Shown here: one piece after another, positions 23,876-32,034 of the stretch
Position numbering within the stretch: the first letter of the stretch is position 1
Layout: each line of letters begins with the position of its first letter
NCBI GenBank assembly: GCA_030621515.1
Contig: JAUXHN010000015.1
Span: 1 to 39,285, forward strand
Reading direction: 5' to 3'
DNA: 39,285 bases
Source: Deltaproteobacteria bacterium
GTDB taxonomy: Bacteria > Myxococcota_A > Polyangia > JAAYKL01
Notes under the pieces: model-generated
Database searches by the model: none
Seen by the model: only the letters and a program-made list of their open reading frames with translations
Told to the model about the DNA's origin: nothing
Position numbers and translations under genes: made by a program

Positions 23876-25249
23876 ATGAAGGAAATACCAAACAGGCACT
23901 TCTTTATTGCGTTGATCATGCTGGCAGTACTTCTTCCGAGCTGGACCGTGTTTGCGCAGGATCCGGCGCCGAAGGATGACTCAACGCCACCGGTACCACC
24001 GCCGTCCGATGAGCCTTCCGACGTTCCGCTCCCGCCGGCTCCTGCCGGCGCTCCACCGGCGAAGTACAAGTCGGACAAGACCGCGACATGGGGGGCCACG
24101 AAGATCGCGCCCACGGAACAAACCTCGCCCACGGTATTAACATCGCCTGCCGAAGAGGCCAGAAAGAAAGAAGCGGCCGAACTCGAGAAAAAAAAAGCAG
24201 CCGAGCTCAAGAAAAAATGCGACGACCTGAAGCAGGCCGGCAAGGAGCTGACCGACGATTGCAAGGCCGCCGATCTGGAGATAGTTTTTCAGGGCGCCGT
24301 CAGAAGACCGACAAAACCGTTGAAGTCCGTTGTCCAGGCAAAGGATGTCGAATCCGACAAACTGCACGAGAAGAATATAAAGTACTCAAAGGATCCGTAT
24401 CTCCAGAGCGACGATGGGGTCAGCGTCTGGGAGATAGCCCGCAGGGAGCCGCTACTCTTGCCGGAGTCCAGGGCCGGTTTCTTCTCGGTGGGGGTCAACG
24501 CAGGGTACCCGATGATGTTCGCCCGGGGATCGGTGGTGAGCAGCGTCTACCAGCCGGTGATCGATTTCGCGGCCGAGGCGCGATACCAGATGTTCCGGAT
24601 GCTGCAGCTCGCCATCGTCGCCGATTTCCATGTGCTCAAGGGCGGATCGGTAGCCACCAAGGAGATAACGCCGTCAACACTGTATCCCGATCAGGATTCG
24701 GCCAGCACGGTACCATTGAGGCACCCCCGCGATGTGGGCGCCATCGTCGAAAACTATGTGGGTTTCGGGCTGCGACCGACCGTGCGGTTCGACGTGGAGT
24801 ACAGAGGGTTCGAGTTGGTTACGGGCGTCGGCTTCGGCTGGCACCTGTTCCATACGTCCGGCAAGTGGCGAACCAAGCTGCCCGAAGAAGATCGGGCGAA
24901 TGAATATGATATCGACATGCAAGCAAAATGGCTCGGGGACGACGAGGCGTTTTACGAGTTCGAGGCAACCGACAGCGGTGTCTATTCCGTATTCGAGTTG
25001 GCCATACTCCGCCGCTGGCTCGACGGGAAGTTGGGGGCGGGCATCCTCATGAAATACACCTTGCCCCTCCACGGAACGGTGGAGCCCGACGTCAAGGTCA
25101 AGGGGAGCTACGGGATAGAGCCCCCCGCATATTCCTCTGACTGGAAGGGATACACTGTCGAGGAGAACGATTACGGGGACACATTCATACGGAACTTGAG
25201 CACCATGAGCTTTCTTTCCTTCGGTCTGATCGCCGACTGGAGGTTTTAG
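23876..25249 (+). CDS. Outer-membrane protein with Pro-rich and coiled-coil N-terminus
   Basis: A 457-residue exported protein. ATG 23876 is preferred, with GAAAGG 6 nt upstream and a signal peptide ending at VFA-Q (about 27). The mature N-terminus is Pro/Asp-rich, followed by an Ala/Glu/Lys-rich helix that probably forms a coiled coil (about 100-150), then from about 190 a strand-rich part with aromatic residues ending LSFGLIADWRF, typical of an outer-membrane barrel with terminal Phe. No family is recognised. It is the first gene of a tight three-gene operon (gaps 2 and 3 bp) with a second barrel protein and YihY. The periplasmic helix could contact peptidoglycan or partner proteins. Confidence 0.78.
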   Translation: MKEIPNRHFFIALIMLAVLLPSWTVFAQDPAPKDDSTPPVPPPSDEPSDVPLPPAPAGAPPAKYKSDKTATWGATKIAPTEQTSPTVLTSPAEEARKKEAAELEKKKAAELKKKCDDLKQAGKELTDDCKAADLEIVFQGAVRRPTKPLKSVVQAKDVESDKLHEKNIKYSKDPYLQSDDGVSVWEIARREPLLLPESRAGFFSVGVNAGYPMMFARGSVVSSVYQPVIDFAAEARYQMFRMLQLAIVADFHVLKGGSVATKEITPSTLYPDQDSASTVPLRHPRDVGAIVENYVGFGLRPTVRFDVEYRGFELVTGVGFGWHLFHTSGKWRTKLPEEDRANEYDIDMQAKWLGDDEAFYEFEATDSGVYSVFELAILRRWLDGKLGAGILMKYTLPLHGTVEPDVKVKGSYGIEPPAYSSDWKGYTVEENDYGDTFIRNLSTMSFLSFGLIADWRF

Positions 25250-25251
25250 AG

Positions 25252-26049
25252 ATGAACGCGATAAAAGAATACAATCGGTTGGGAAAACCAACGATCACCG
25301 CCGCGATCATCATCATTGCATTCGGTGTTGTCCTTCATGCGCAAGAAGTAAGAGCTCAGGACGATCCGGATGTTCAGGTGATTACCAGGCGAGACGGAGA
25401 TCCGGGATTCAGAACTGATCTGGGGTTTCATGTGGCCATCGGCGGAAACAGTTGTATCGGCGGCGGCACCGGCTACGCCAGTTGTTATGGCGCCGACAAT
25501 GCGTGGGACACGAGCATCGGAGTCGGCGGCGGTGTTCTGCTCAGACCGCTCAAGATGTTCTCGGTGGGTATCGACATCAACTACGGGAGAATGCGTTACC
25601 ACCAGATGACGGTCAACAAGTGGTCCGACCTGACGTTCGGGCCGGTCGCGCGTTTCCATTTTCCGATTCATTTCAAGGGCCTTTACTTCGAGCCGAACGT
25701 GGGCCTCCAGGTAGGGTTCGTCAAGGGGGTAATGTACGAGAACGAGAACGCCAGCCAGGATTCGCTCGATCGCGAGCACGTCCACATGGGCGCGTTTTTT
25801 GCACTTCCATTCGGCCTGGATTTCTTCCCGCTTCCCAAGCTGGGATTCGGCCTGGAGTTCAGACTTATCAGAACCATTTACACGGAAGTCTGTTTCGAAT
25901 CATCGGGAGGCGTTGCCTGTCGGGGTATCAAAGACGAGGCGTTGACAGACCGGTGGGACCTTCCGTACGGCGGCGTTCCCGCGGACAAGGGGATCGAGAA
26001 ATTTCCCATGAAACTTTTCTGGGGAGTCCATGGGTTGTACTATTTCTAG
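25252..26049 (+). CDS. Predicted outer-membrane beta-barrel protein
   Basis: A 265-residue exported protein with a long signal peptide (cleavage near EVRA-Q, about 35). The mature chain is made of alternating strands (VGGGVLLRPLKMFSVGIDIN, FGPVARFHFPIHFKGLYFEP) and ends GVHGLYYF, a barrel-type C-terminal aromatic. Four cysteines occur in loops. The size fits an eight- to ten-stranded barrel; OmpA/OmpW-type folds are possible but no family signature is seen. The start follows the upstream stop by 2 bp with GGAGG within the preceding gene's last codons, so the two are translationally linked. Function is unknown. Confidence 0.78.
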   Translation: MNAIKEYNRLGKPTITAAIIIIAFGVVLHAQEVRAQDDPDVQVITRRDGDPGFRTDLGFHVAIGGNSCIGGGTGYASCYGADNAWDTSIGVGGGVLLRPLKMFSVGIDINYGRMRYHQMTVNKWSDLTFGPVARFHFPIHFKGLYFEPNVGLQVGFVKGVMYENENASQDSLDREHVHMGAFFALPFGLDFFPLPKLGFGLEFRLIRTIYTEVCFESSGGVACRGIKDEALTDRWDLPYGGVPADKGIEKFPMKLFWGVHGLYYF

Positions 26050-26052
26050 TCG

Positions 26053-26946
26053 ATGCAACCCGAGAAAAACTCGTTCTTAAAGACACTCAGCAACATCGCC
26101 CGGGCAACTGTTTTCCCCGGGGATATGGTCATCTCCAAAAGGCGTTTCGTCGGGATATATTCCATTCGCCTGATGTTCCTGGTGGGCCATCGACTCTGGA
26201 AGGATCGCTGCATGCGCCAGGCAGCCGCCCTCGCGTATCAGACCTTCCTTTCCCTGGTTCCACTCCTGGCCATCGCTCTCGCCGTGGCCTCGACTCTTGA
26301 ACTCGAACCATACATGGACAGGGTGAGCAGCGCACTGGAGGGCATCCTCCTGCCCGCCGCCGCCGCCGACGCCGGACAGCACATCCGCGATCTGGTCACC
26401 TCCATCAAGCCGAAGACGCTGACCATTTTTGGAGGCATCACGCTGGTGTTTCTGGCAATGACCCTGTTGTTCAACGTGGAACAGATCACCAACGACATCT
26501 TCCGGTGCTCCAAGTCTCGCAAGTTCTGGCTGAGAATTCTGACCGGGCTCGCCTTGCTCATCTTCGCCCCCCTCGCGGTGGGGCTCTCGTTCTATTTCAC
26601 CGGAAAGTTGTTCTTTCTTCCCCATGCGGCCGCCGTCGTGCTCCCGTTCATCTTCACCGTGACGGCCCTTTTCCTTTGCTACTGGAGGCTTCCCCACAGG
26701 AAAATCCTGATACGTCACTCCCTGGTCTCGGCCCTGACGGCCGGGTTGATCTTCGAGGCGGTGAAGATGGGCTTCGCCCTTTACGCGCGACATCTGGGGG
26801 TCACCCTTTCCTATGTCTACGGTACGATGGCCATCCTGCCCCTGTTCATGATCTGGGTATACCTGGCCTGGCTCATCTTCCTGTTCGGCGCGGAGTTGAA
26901 CGCCGCTCTCCACGAGGTCAAGAGGCACGACACCTTCGAAAGCTGA
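26053..26946 (+). CDS. YihY/BrkB-family inner-membrane protein
   Basis: A 297-residue polytopic membrane protein. Six hydrophobic segments are visible. Family blocks include AALAYQTFLSLVPLLAIALAV, the SIKPKTLTIFGGITLVFLAM region, YVYGTMAILPLFMIWVYL and FGAELNAAL near the end. The family was once named RNase BN by mistake; later proposals include transport or membrane-integrity roles, none settled. The N-terminal cytoplasmic segment (about 45 residues) is longer than usual. It is the third gene of the OMP operon, starting 3 bp after the previous stop, an arrangement that suggests a link between inner-membrane YihY and outer-membrane proteins. Confidence 0.92.
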   Translation: MQPEKNSFLKTLSNIARATVFPGDMVISKRRFVGIYSIRLMFLVGHRLWKDRCMRQAAALAYQTFLSLVPLLAIALAVASTLELEPYMDRVSSALEGILLPAAAADAGQHIRDLVTSIKPKTLTIFGGITLVFLAMTLLFNVEQITNDIFRCSKSRKFWLRILTGLALLIFAPLAVGLSFYFTGKLFFLPHAAAVVLPFIFTVTALFLCYWRLPHRKILIRHSLVSALTAGLIFEAVKMGFALYARHLGVTLSYVYGTMAILPLFMIWVYLAWLIFLFGAELNAALHEVKRHDTFES

Positions 26947-26970
26947 ACGGTTACGTGAAGTAGTGGAGCG

Positions 26971-28161
26971 TCAAATAAGGCTGAAGGCGTGATCGAAATC
27001 GGCGAGAATATCCTCGATATCCTCGCATCCTATGGAGACGCGAACAAGTCCGTCAGTGATGCCGGCTGCGACTCTCGACTCGCGGGGCATCGTCGCGTGG
27101 GTCATGCTCGATGGATGCTGTATGAGGGTTTCGATCCCCCCTAAGGAGACCGCCAGGGTCATGATGTCGACGTTGTCCAGGAGCTTTGTGCCGGCCTCTA
27201 TTCCACCCTTGACCTCGAAGGAGATCAGCGCGCCGGGACCGTCCATCTGGCGCAATGCGAGCTCGTGCTGAGGATGGCTCTTCAACCCGGGGTAGCGAAC
27301 CCACTCCACCTTGGGGTGTGACTCCAGGTACGCGGCGGCCTTGATCGCATTCTCCTGGCAGGCCTTCACGCGCAGTGAGAGGGTTTTCAGTCCTCGAAGC
27401 ACCAGCCATGCCTGATGGGGATCCATGCACGCGCCCAGGAAATTGGCGACCGGCTTGATCCTCGCGTACAGCTCCTTTGTGGAGGTCACGATCATGCCGG
27501 ACACCACGTCGGTATGCCCGTTGATGAACTTGGTCATGCTGTGGAAGACCACATCGGCGCCGAACTCGAAAGGGCGCTGCAATATGGGGCTTGCGAATGT
27601 GTTGTCCACTATCAGTATGGCCCCGTGATCGTGAGCGATGTCCGCGATCTCTTTGATGTCCGTCATTACAATAGTCGGGTTTGCCGGGGTCTCCACGAAG
27701 ATGGCTTTCGTTTCGGGCTTCAGCGCCGCCTTGACCTCATCGGCTTTGGATGTGTCCACGAACGTGGCGCCCACGCCGAACCTGGACCAGTCCCGTTCGA
27801 TCACCATGCGGGACGGGCCGTACTGAGAGCTCGTTCCGACCAGATGATCTCCCGCGTTCATCAGGGCGAACACCAGGTTGCAGATGCAGGCCATTCCCGA
27901 GCCCGTGGCGATGGCGCCCTGTCCGCCCTCGAGGGCGCAGACAGCTTCTTCGAGACGCCCGATGGTCGGGTTGCCCATTCGCGTGTAGATATGCCCCTCG
28001 CCCTCGCCGGAGAAGAGCGCCGCCCCGTGTGCGCAGTTATCGAAACAGAACGTGGACGACTGGATGATCGGAGGCGCAACCGCCATCGTGGCAGGGTCGG
28101 AGTACTGGCCCGCGTGGATGTTTCTGGTTGCGAGGCCCTTGTTTTTCAGATCGTGGCTCAT
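26971..28161 (-). CDS. PLP-dependent Cys/Met-metabolism lyase (methionine gamma-lyase-like)
   Basis: A 396-residue fold-type I PLP enzyme of the transsulfuration family. The PLP lysine is Lys211 in SMTKFINGHTDV; Asp186 (VDNTF) pairs with the pyridine nitrogen and YTRMGNPT (59-66) gives the phosphate-binding Tyr/Arg of the neighbouring subunit. The C-terminal block with LIQHPSSMTHATM resembles methionine gamma-lyase and O-acyl-homoserine sulfhydrylase. At the place of the MGL-specific cysteine (YGCT) this protein has YGPS, so substrate choice between methionine, cystathionine and acyl-homoserine is open. The start has AAAGGAG 8 nt upstream. It converges on the YihY gene and stands alone. No SAM-riboswitch-like leader was seen. 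Confidence 0.9.
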   Translation of the reverse strand: MSHDLKNKGLATRNIHAGQYSDPATMAVAPPIIQSSTFCFDNCAHGAALFSGEGEGHIYTRMGNPTIGRLEEAVCALEGGQGAIATGSGMACICNLVFALMNAGDHLVGTSSQYGPSRMVIERDWSRFGVGATFVDTSKADEVKAALKPETKAIFVETPANPTIVMTDIKEIADIAHDHGAILIVDNTFASPILQRPFEFGADVVFHSMTKFINGHTDVVSGMIVTSTKELYARIKPVANFLGACMDPHQAWLVLRGLKTLSLRVKACQENAIKAAAYLESHPKVEWVRYPGLKSHPQHELALRQMDGPGALISFEVKGGIEAGTKLLDNVDIMTLAVSLGGIETLIQHPSSMTHATMPRESRVAAGITDGLVRVSIGCEDIEDILADFDHAFSLI

Positions 28162-28346
28162 TGACTGCGCTCCTTTCGGTGGGAAGCAAAGGTGTACTAC
28201 TGAGTAGACTTAAAACCCATTGTGACGAAATTGTCGAGAGGAGATCGATCGGCACTGCCGGAGTGTCCTCACCTTTTTTTGTTAATAATCCGACTCGCAG
28301 CAACTAACAATACTGAATACAATAAAGTTTAACCAGGCAAAGAGCC

Positions 28347-29291
28347 ATGAGCACAAAACCAGTTAGAGCCGGCCGCCATCATCTTCCCCTTCCCCTCGCA
28401 GGGGAAGGCCGGAATGGGGTTGTCGTAGTTATCGTGGCCGTTTTCCTGCTTTTCGCGGGGACGGCCGAGGCCCAGATCGTTCTCACTGCCCCGTCGGCCA
28501 GGGGCCAGAGCAATCGGTCGGTCACCGGCACTACCTGGGCAAACTCAAATTCCATCAAAGTGGCACGTCAATCCGAGGTTTCTGAAACCTATCCAAACTC
28601 CTACTTGATACAATGGTATTTAGACGGGCAGGGTGTCCTCGAGTTCAATCTGGGCTGGCTCCCCCATCCGGCCATGACTCCCAATAACTTCACGGCGCGC
28701 CTGAACAGTTTGACCGTGGTGGATGACGGTTCGGGCGGCAACTCAATTCAAATAGGTCTCCACGATCTGAACGATCTTCAGGAAGACAACGCGATTACGA
28801 CGGCGGATTACAACGCCCATGCCGGCACGACTATTGTCTCGTCGACTCATCAATTCAGCGGCACAGCGGCCTCTTTCGACAACATCGACGTCACCGACGC
28901 GTTGCGCGAGGACATCTTCGGTGGCGGCACGGGACAACCGACCACTGGGTTTATCCTCCGCAGCACAAGCCCGTTCGACTTCAGTGTGTGGGTCAAATTC
29001 GGCCACATTTGGCCGAACATAGTAATCAACCTCTTCAACCCCGATGGCGGTCCGATGGGTATAGACGGAGGAACGATCGGCCCGTTGCCACACTCCGATA
29101 CCGATTCTGACAGCGACACCGATTCTGACAGCGACGCCGATATTGACGCAGATACCGACACGGATACGGACACAGGTACCGGCACGTCTTCGGATGACGA
29201 CGCGGACGGGAACGACAGCTGCGGCTGCCATACCACCGGATCCCGATCACCGGTTTCCCTCTTGAAAACGCTGATCGAATCTTTTTTCTGA
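28347..29291 (+). CDS. Secreted protein with Asp tether and CGC tail
   Basis: A 314-residue exported protein. The n-region is unusual: residues 11-23 (HHLPLPLAGEGRN and neighbours) are encoded by a GC-rich palindrome; the hydrophobic core then ends at AEA-Q (about 43). The mature domain (about 44-245) is beta-rich with a DNA-wide Asn/Thr/Ser bias, of unknown fold, possibly a jelly-roll. An alternating Asp-Ser/Thr tether (about 250-285) leads to a tail with SCGCHTTGSRSP and a weakly hydrophobic end. The tail resembles that of the GH18 protein (CGC, three residues, Gly-Ser). The ribosome site is weak. Function unknown; surface exposure is inferred. Confidence 0.72.
   Translation: MSTKPVRAGRHHLPLPLAGEGRNGVVVVIVAVFLLFAGTAEAQIVLTAPSARGQSNRSVTGTTWANSNSIKVARQSEVSETYPNSYLIQWYLDGQGVLEFNLGWLPHPAMTPNNFTARLNSLTVVDDGSGGNSIQIGLHDLNDLQEDNAITTADYNAHAGTTIVSSTHQFSGTAASFDNIDVTDALREDIFGGGTGQPTTGFILRSTSPFDFSVWVKFGHIWPNIVINLFNPDGGPMGIDGGTIGPLPHSDTDSDSDTDSDSDADIDADTDTDTDTGTGTSSDDDADGNDSCGCHTTGSRSPVSLLKTLIESFF
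28388..28408. repeat. REP-like GC palindrome inside a signal-peptide region
   Basis: CCTTCCCC and GGGGAAGG form a perfect 8-bp stem with loop TCGCA, followed by GCCGGAATGGGG. From memory, the translated form (PLPLAGEG) appears in many proteobacterial proteins as the read-through of dispersed palindromic repeats. Only one copy was noticed in this window. Confidence 0.5.
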
Positions 29292-29313
29292 ACCGGGACT
29301 GGGCAAATATTCT

Positions 29314-30699
29314 CTACGGGCAGTTACTCGGAACGGGCGTGCAAGAATCATCAAGGTTGTTGTTGGCATATATTGTTTGAGGGAGGCTTGTGAACTGGTC
29401 CAGCAAGTCGCACACCTCACAGTCGGGAAGAATACCGTTGTTGTTGATCCCCAAATCACCCCCTATCGATGTGATCCCGCTCAGCCCGTCAATGTTCTCG
29501 AGGGAGGGGTTGTGCTGAATGATCAGATCCGCGCTCACCGAGATGATCCCGTCAAGGCCGTCCAGGTTGGTGAGATTGGGATTTGCAACGATTGTCATGT
29601 GATCGTACGAGGAATCCTCCCCCACCCAGCCGCTGATCCCGCTCAGGCCATCCAGATTGGAAAGAGCGGCGTTGCCGGCGATTTCCAACGCGCCACCCAC
29701 CGAAGTAATATCGACCAGGCCGTCAAGGTCGGTGATAAGGTCATTGCCGAGTATAGACAAATCCCAGCCCAACGGGCCGATGATCCCGCCAAGCCCGTCC
29801 AGGTTCTCCAGGGAGGGGTTATGCTGAATGAGCAGGCCCGCGCTCACCGAGGTAACGGCGCTCAGCCCGTCCAGGTTCTCGAGGGCATCGTTTTCCCAGA
29901 TTACCAACCCGCCACCATACACTGCGGTGAGGGCGCTCAGGGCAGAAAGGTCAACGATGGCGTCGTTTCCGGTGATTACTAAACTATCAACCGAAGTGAG
30001 CCCACTCAAACCGTCCAGATTGGTAAGAGCGTCATTGTCGGAGATTTCCACCGAGAAACCACCCGAGGCGGGGGTGAGGGCGCTCAGCCCGTCCAGGTTG
30101 GTGAGGGCGGGGTTTTCGGAAACTCTCAATTGATAACCCACCGAGGTGATCCCACTCAGTCCGTCTAAATTGGTAAGGACAGGGTTTCCGGAAACTGTCA
30201 ATCTATAACCCACCGAGGTGATTCCACCCAGCCCGTCCAGATTGGTGAGGACGGGGTTTTCTGCTATTCCCAGGTCACTAGTCACCGAGGTGATTCCACT
30301 CAGACCGTTCAAGTCGGTGAGGGTGTCGTTGTCATTGAGCCACAAGTCCTCGCCCACTGAAGTGAGGGCGCTCAGGCCGGCCAGGTTGGTAAGGGCGTAA
30401 TTGTTTCTAATCATAAGGGTCTCGCCCACCGACGTGAGGCAAATCAGGTCGTTCAAGTCTTCGCACGATGAATATTCGATTCTGAGATCTCCCGATATAG
30501 ATGTGTATCCTGCGAGAGTAGCAACATCCGATTGCGTGTCGGTCGTAAAATCGCCGCTGTATTCTCCCAGATTGCACTCGATCGGACCGGTATCGGTATC
30601 GGTCGTTCCGCCGTCTTCGCCACTCGACGAGATGTCCGAACAGCCGACAGCTGCCACGGCAAGCACCAGACCCAGGATAAGATTCTTGATATAGGTCAT
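29314..30699 (-). CDS. Leucine-rich-repeat-like lipoprotein
   Basis: A 461-residue lipoprotein with lipobox AAVGC (Cys20, then Ser). After a short Thr/Asp tether, about fifteen repeats of 22-25 residues follow from about 60 to 440, with the core LTNLDGLSGITSVG and an I-x-x-NP or I-x-x-ND strand. The repeat DNA is similar between copies with a spacing of about 66-75 bp. The pattern resembles receptor-L/LRR-type solenoids of secreted bacterial proteins that bind protein or glycan. Paired Cys near the start and at the end (about 42, 79, 86 and the last 30 residues) probably cap the solenoid. Ligand unknown. It ends 22 bp from the converging secreted-protein gene. Confidence 0.85.
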   Translation of the reverse strand: MTYIKNLILGLVLAVAAVGCSDISSSGEDGGTTDTDTGPIECNLGEYSGDFTTDTQSDVATLAGYTSISGDLRIEYSSCEDLNDLICLTSVGETLMIRNNYALTNLAGLSALTSVGEDLWLNDNDTLTDLNGLSGITSVTSDLGIAENPVLTNLDGLGGITSVGYRLTVSGNPVLTNLDGLSGITSVGYQLRVSENPALTNLDGLSALTPASGGFSVEISDNDALTNLDGLSGLTSVDSLVITGNDAIVDLSALSALTAVYGGGLVIWENDALENLDGLSAVTSVSAGLLIQHNPSLENLDGLGGIIGPLGWDLSILGNDLITDLDGLVDITSVGGALEIAGNAALSNLDGLSGISGWVGEDSSYDHMTIVANPNLTNLDGLDGIISVSADLIIQHNPSLENIDGLSGITSIGGDLGINNNGILPDCEVCDLLDQFTSLPQTIYANNNLDDSCTPVPSNCP

Positions 30700-30819
30700 C
30701 GTAGCCCACCTCCATTTGCTGAGGATACTATACCATCCTTGTGAGACGTCTGTCCGCCTCCGCAGACTACGGCGCGATCTTGGACTTTGGAGTTCAAAAT
30801 TGAGCGAACCCGTGACGCG

Positions 30820-31362
30820 CTACTGCTGTTTCTCGGCGTCTTCCTGGATCTGCTTGAGGAGTTTCTCCAGCTCGGCCATGTCACCGGGGTTTCCCCAGGG
30901 ATTCTGGTTCGCCTCGGGAAACATGGGATCATCATCCACGTACGCGGGTGGCTGGTAGAGATACGAATCGTCGAGGGTCGGGTATGCGTCGGCCTGGAGC
31001 CAGACGGACGCGAACATCGCGACGTACACGATGCCGACATGGAAGGCCGCGCCGATGGAGGAGTAGGCCATCGCCTTGTTTCCCGGTCGGTTCTTGAATT
31101 TGCCGGCATTGATCGAGGCGAATATTCCGATGAGCAAACCCAAAGGCGGGATGATGCACGCCAGGATGACCGCCGCCCAGGACAGGCCCGAAATCCGCCA
31201 CCTCTTCATCTCCCAGGATGCCATCCCGTAGGAACCGGGCACGTCGTCCCCGATATCGAGGGAACCCGGCGGGGAGTATTCGTCCGACCGAAGGCTTTCG
31301 CCGCATGTTCGACAGGCGTCGTAGCCGTCAATGTTGTTCGTGCCGCATTTGGTGCAAATCAT
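30820..31362 (-). CDS. Zinc-ribbon membrane protein, DUF4190-like
   Basis: A 180-residue protein from the chosen start. The first residues form a complete zinc ribbon (Cys3, Cys6, Cys17, Cys20). After an acidic linker, two membrane helices (about 57-80 and 100-125) are separated by a short loop, GKFKNRPGNKAM, in the style of DUF4190 proteins. The C-terminal 50 residues are acidic, with a Pro/Tyr-rich part and an amphipathic helix rich in Lys/Glu/Gln. The frame is open for 21 more codons, but the zinc ribbon normally begins at the start, so ATG 31362 is preferred. Function unknown; such proteins often occur as membrane adaptors. Confidence 0.75.
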   Translation of the reverse strand: MICTKCGTNNIDGYDACRTCGESLRSDEYSPPGSLDIGDDVPGSYGMASWEMKRWRISGLSWAAVILACIIPPLGLLIGIFASINAGKFKNRPGNKAMAYSSIGAAFHVGIVYVAMFASVWLQADAYPTLDDSYLYQPPAYVDDDPMFPEANQNPWGNPGDMAELEKLLKQIQEDAEKQQ

Positions 31363-31470
31363 TTCGTGACCCCACAGTTGACTCCCAGTTTCATTAGAAT
31401 CGACATCGATAAGAATATTCAACATTCATTTTTTTGGAAACTCCAGCGAGAAACGACCGATATAGAATGT

Positions 31471-32034
31471 ATGACGTTTTTACCGAATCGCATCGCAATC
31501 GGAGTTCTTGTCGTTATCGCCGGAGTGTGCAGCGCAGTCGCCAGGTTTCCGGAGGTCTTTCCGGTGGGGGCCGCCCCCACGCCACGGGTCGACGCAGCCG
31601 GCGGGATCTGCGTGGAGATCGCCCACCCCTCCATCGTACCGGGGCTGGTCTGCGCGCCGACACGGCGGGAGCTCGCGGCCATGGGAATAGCTCATCTGGG
31701 GCTCCCTTCCGACTGCGCGCACGTGTGGCCCGATGGTTCTTTTTCGAAGTGCTCCCGGCTGGTTTTCAAGGACGGTAAGAATGGGAAGTGTTCCTCTGTG
31801 AGGGTCGAGCCCATGGTCGGGGCTGCTCGCCTGGTGTGCGGGGTGGGGCTGGATCTGAACCGGGCGACGCAGGAGGATCTGATCCTGCTCCCGGGGATCG
31901 GACCGAAGAGGGCGAGGCAGATCGTCGAGTCCCGTGAGGCCGACGGGCCGTACTCGGAGCCTGGCGATCTTGTTCGGATAAGGGGAATCGGGGAGAAGAC
32001 GGTGGAGCGAATCAGGCCGTGGCTCGTCTGGTGA
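31471..32034 (+). CDS. ComEA-like helix-hairpin-helix protein
   Basis: A 187-residue protein with an N-terminal hydrophobic segment (about 7-24) that is a signal peptide or anchor. The C-terminal 60 residues hold a double helix-hairpin-helix (LDLNRATQEDLILLPGIGPKR and IRGIGEKTVERIRPWL, split in the middle by a PYSEPGDL turn), the non-specific DNA-binding module of ComEA. The middle (about 45-120) contains five cysteines and no known fold, unusual for ComEA-type proteins of about 100 residues. A role in DNA uptake is suggested by the module, but no other competence gene is nearby. The frame is open further upstream; ATG 31471 is preferred. It ends directly against the converging cytochrome gene. 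Confidence 0.8.
   Translation: MTFLPNRIAIGVLVVIAGVCSAVARFPEVFPVGAAPTPRVDAAGGICVEIAHPSIVPGLVCAPTRRELAAMGIAHLGLPSDCAHVWPDGSFSKCSRLVFKDGKNGKCSSVRVEPMVGAARLVCGVGLDLNRATQEDLILLPGIGPKRARQIVESREADGPYSEPGDLVRIRGIGEKTVERIRPWLVW

Noticed and set aside
24088-24903. 271-codon frame overlapping the first OMP gene
   Set aside because: It is an arginine/glycine-rich shadow frame; the OMP frame has the signal peptide and barrel pattern.
28162-28346. SAM riboswitch upstream of the PLP lyase
   Set aside because: The leader lacks the conserved AGAGAGGTGGAGGGA-like core of SAM-I elements; only ordinary intergenic sequence with a ribosome site is seen.
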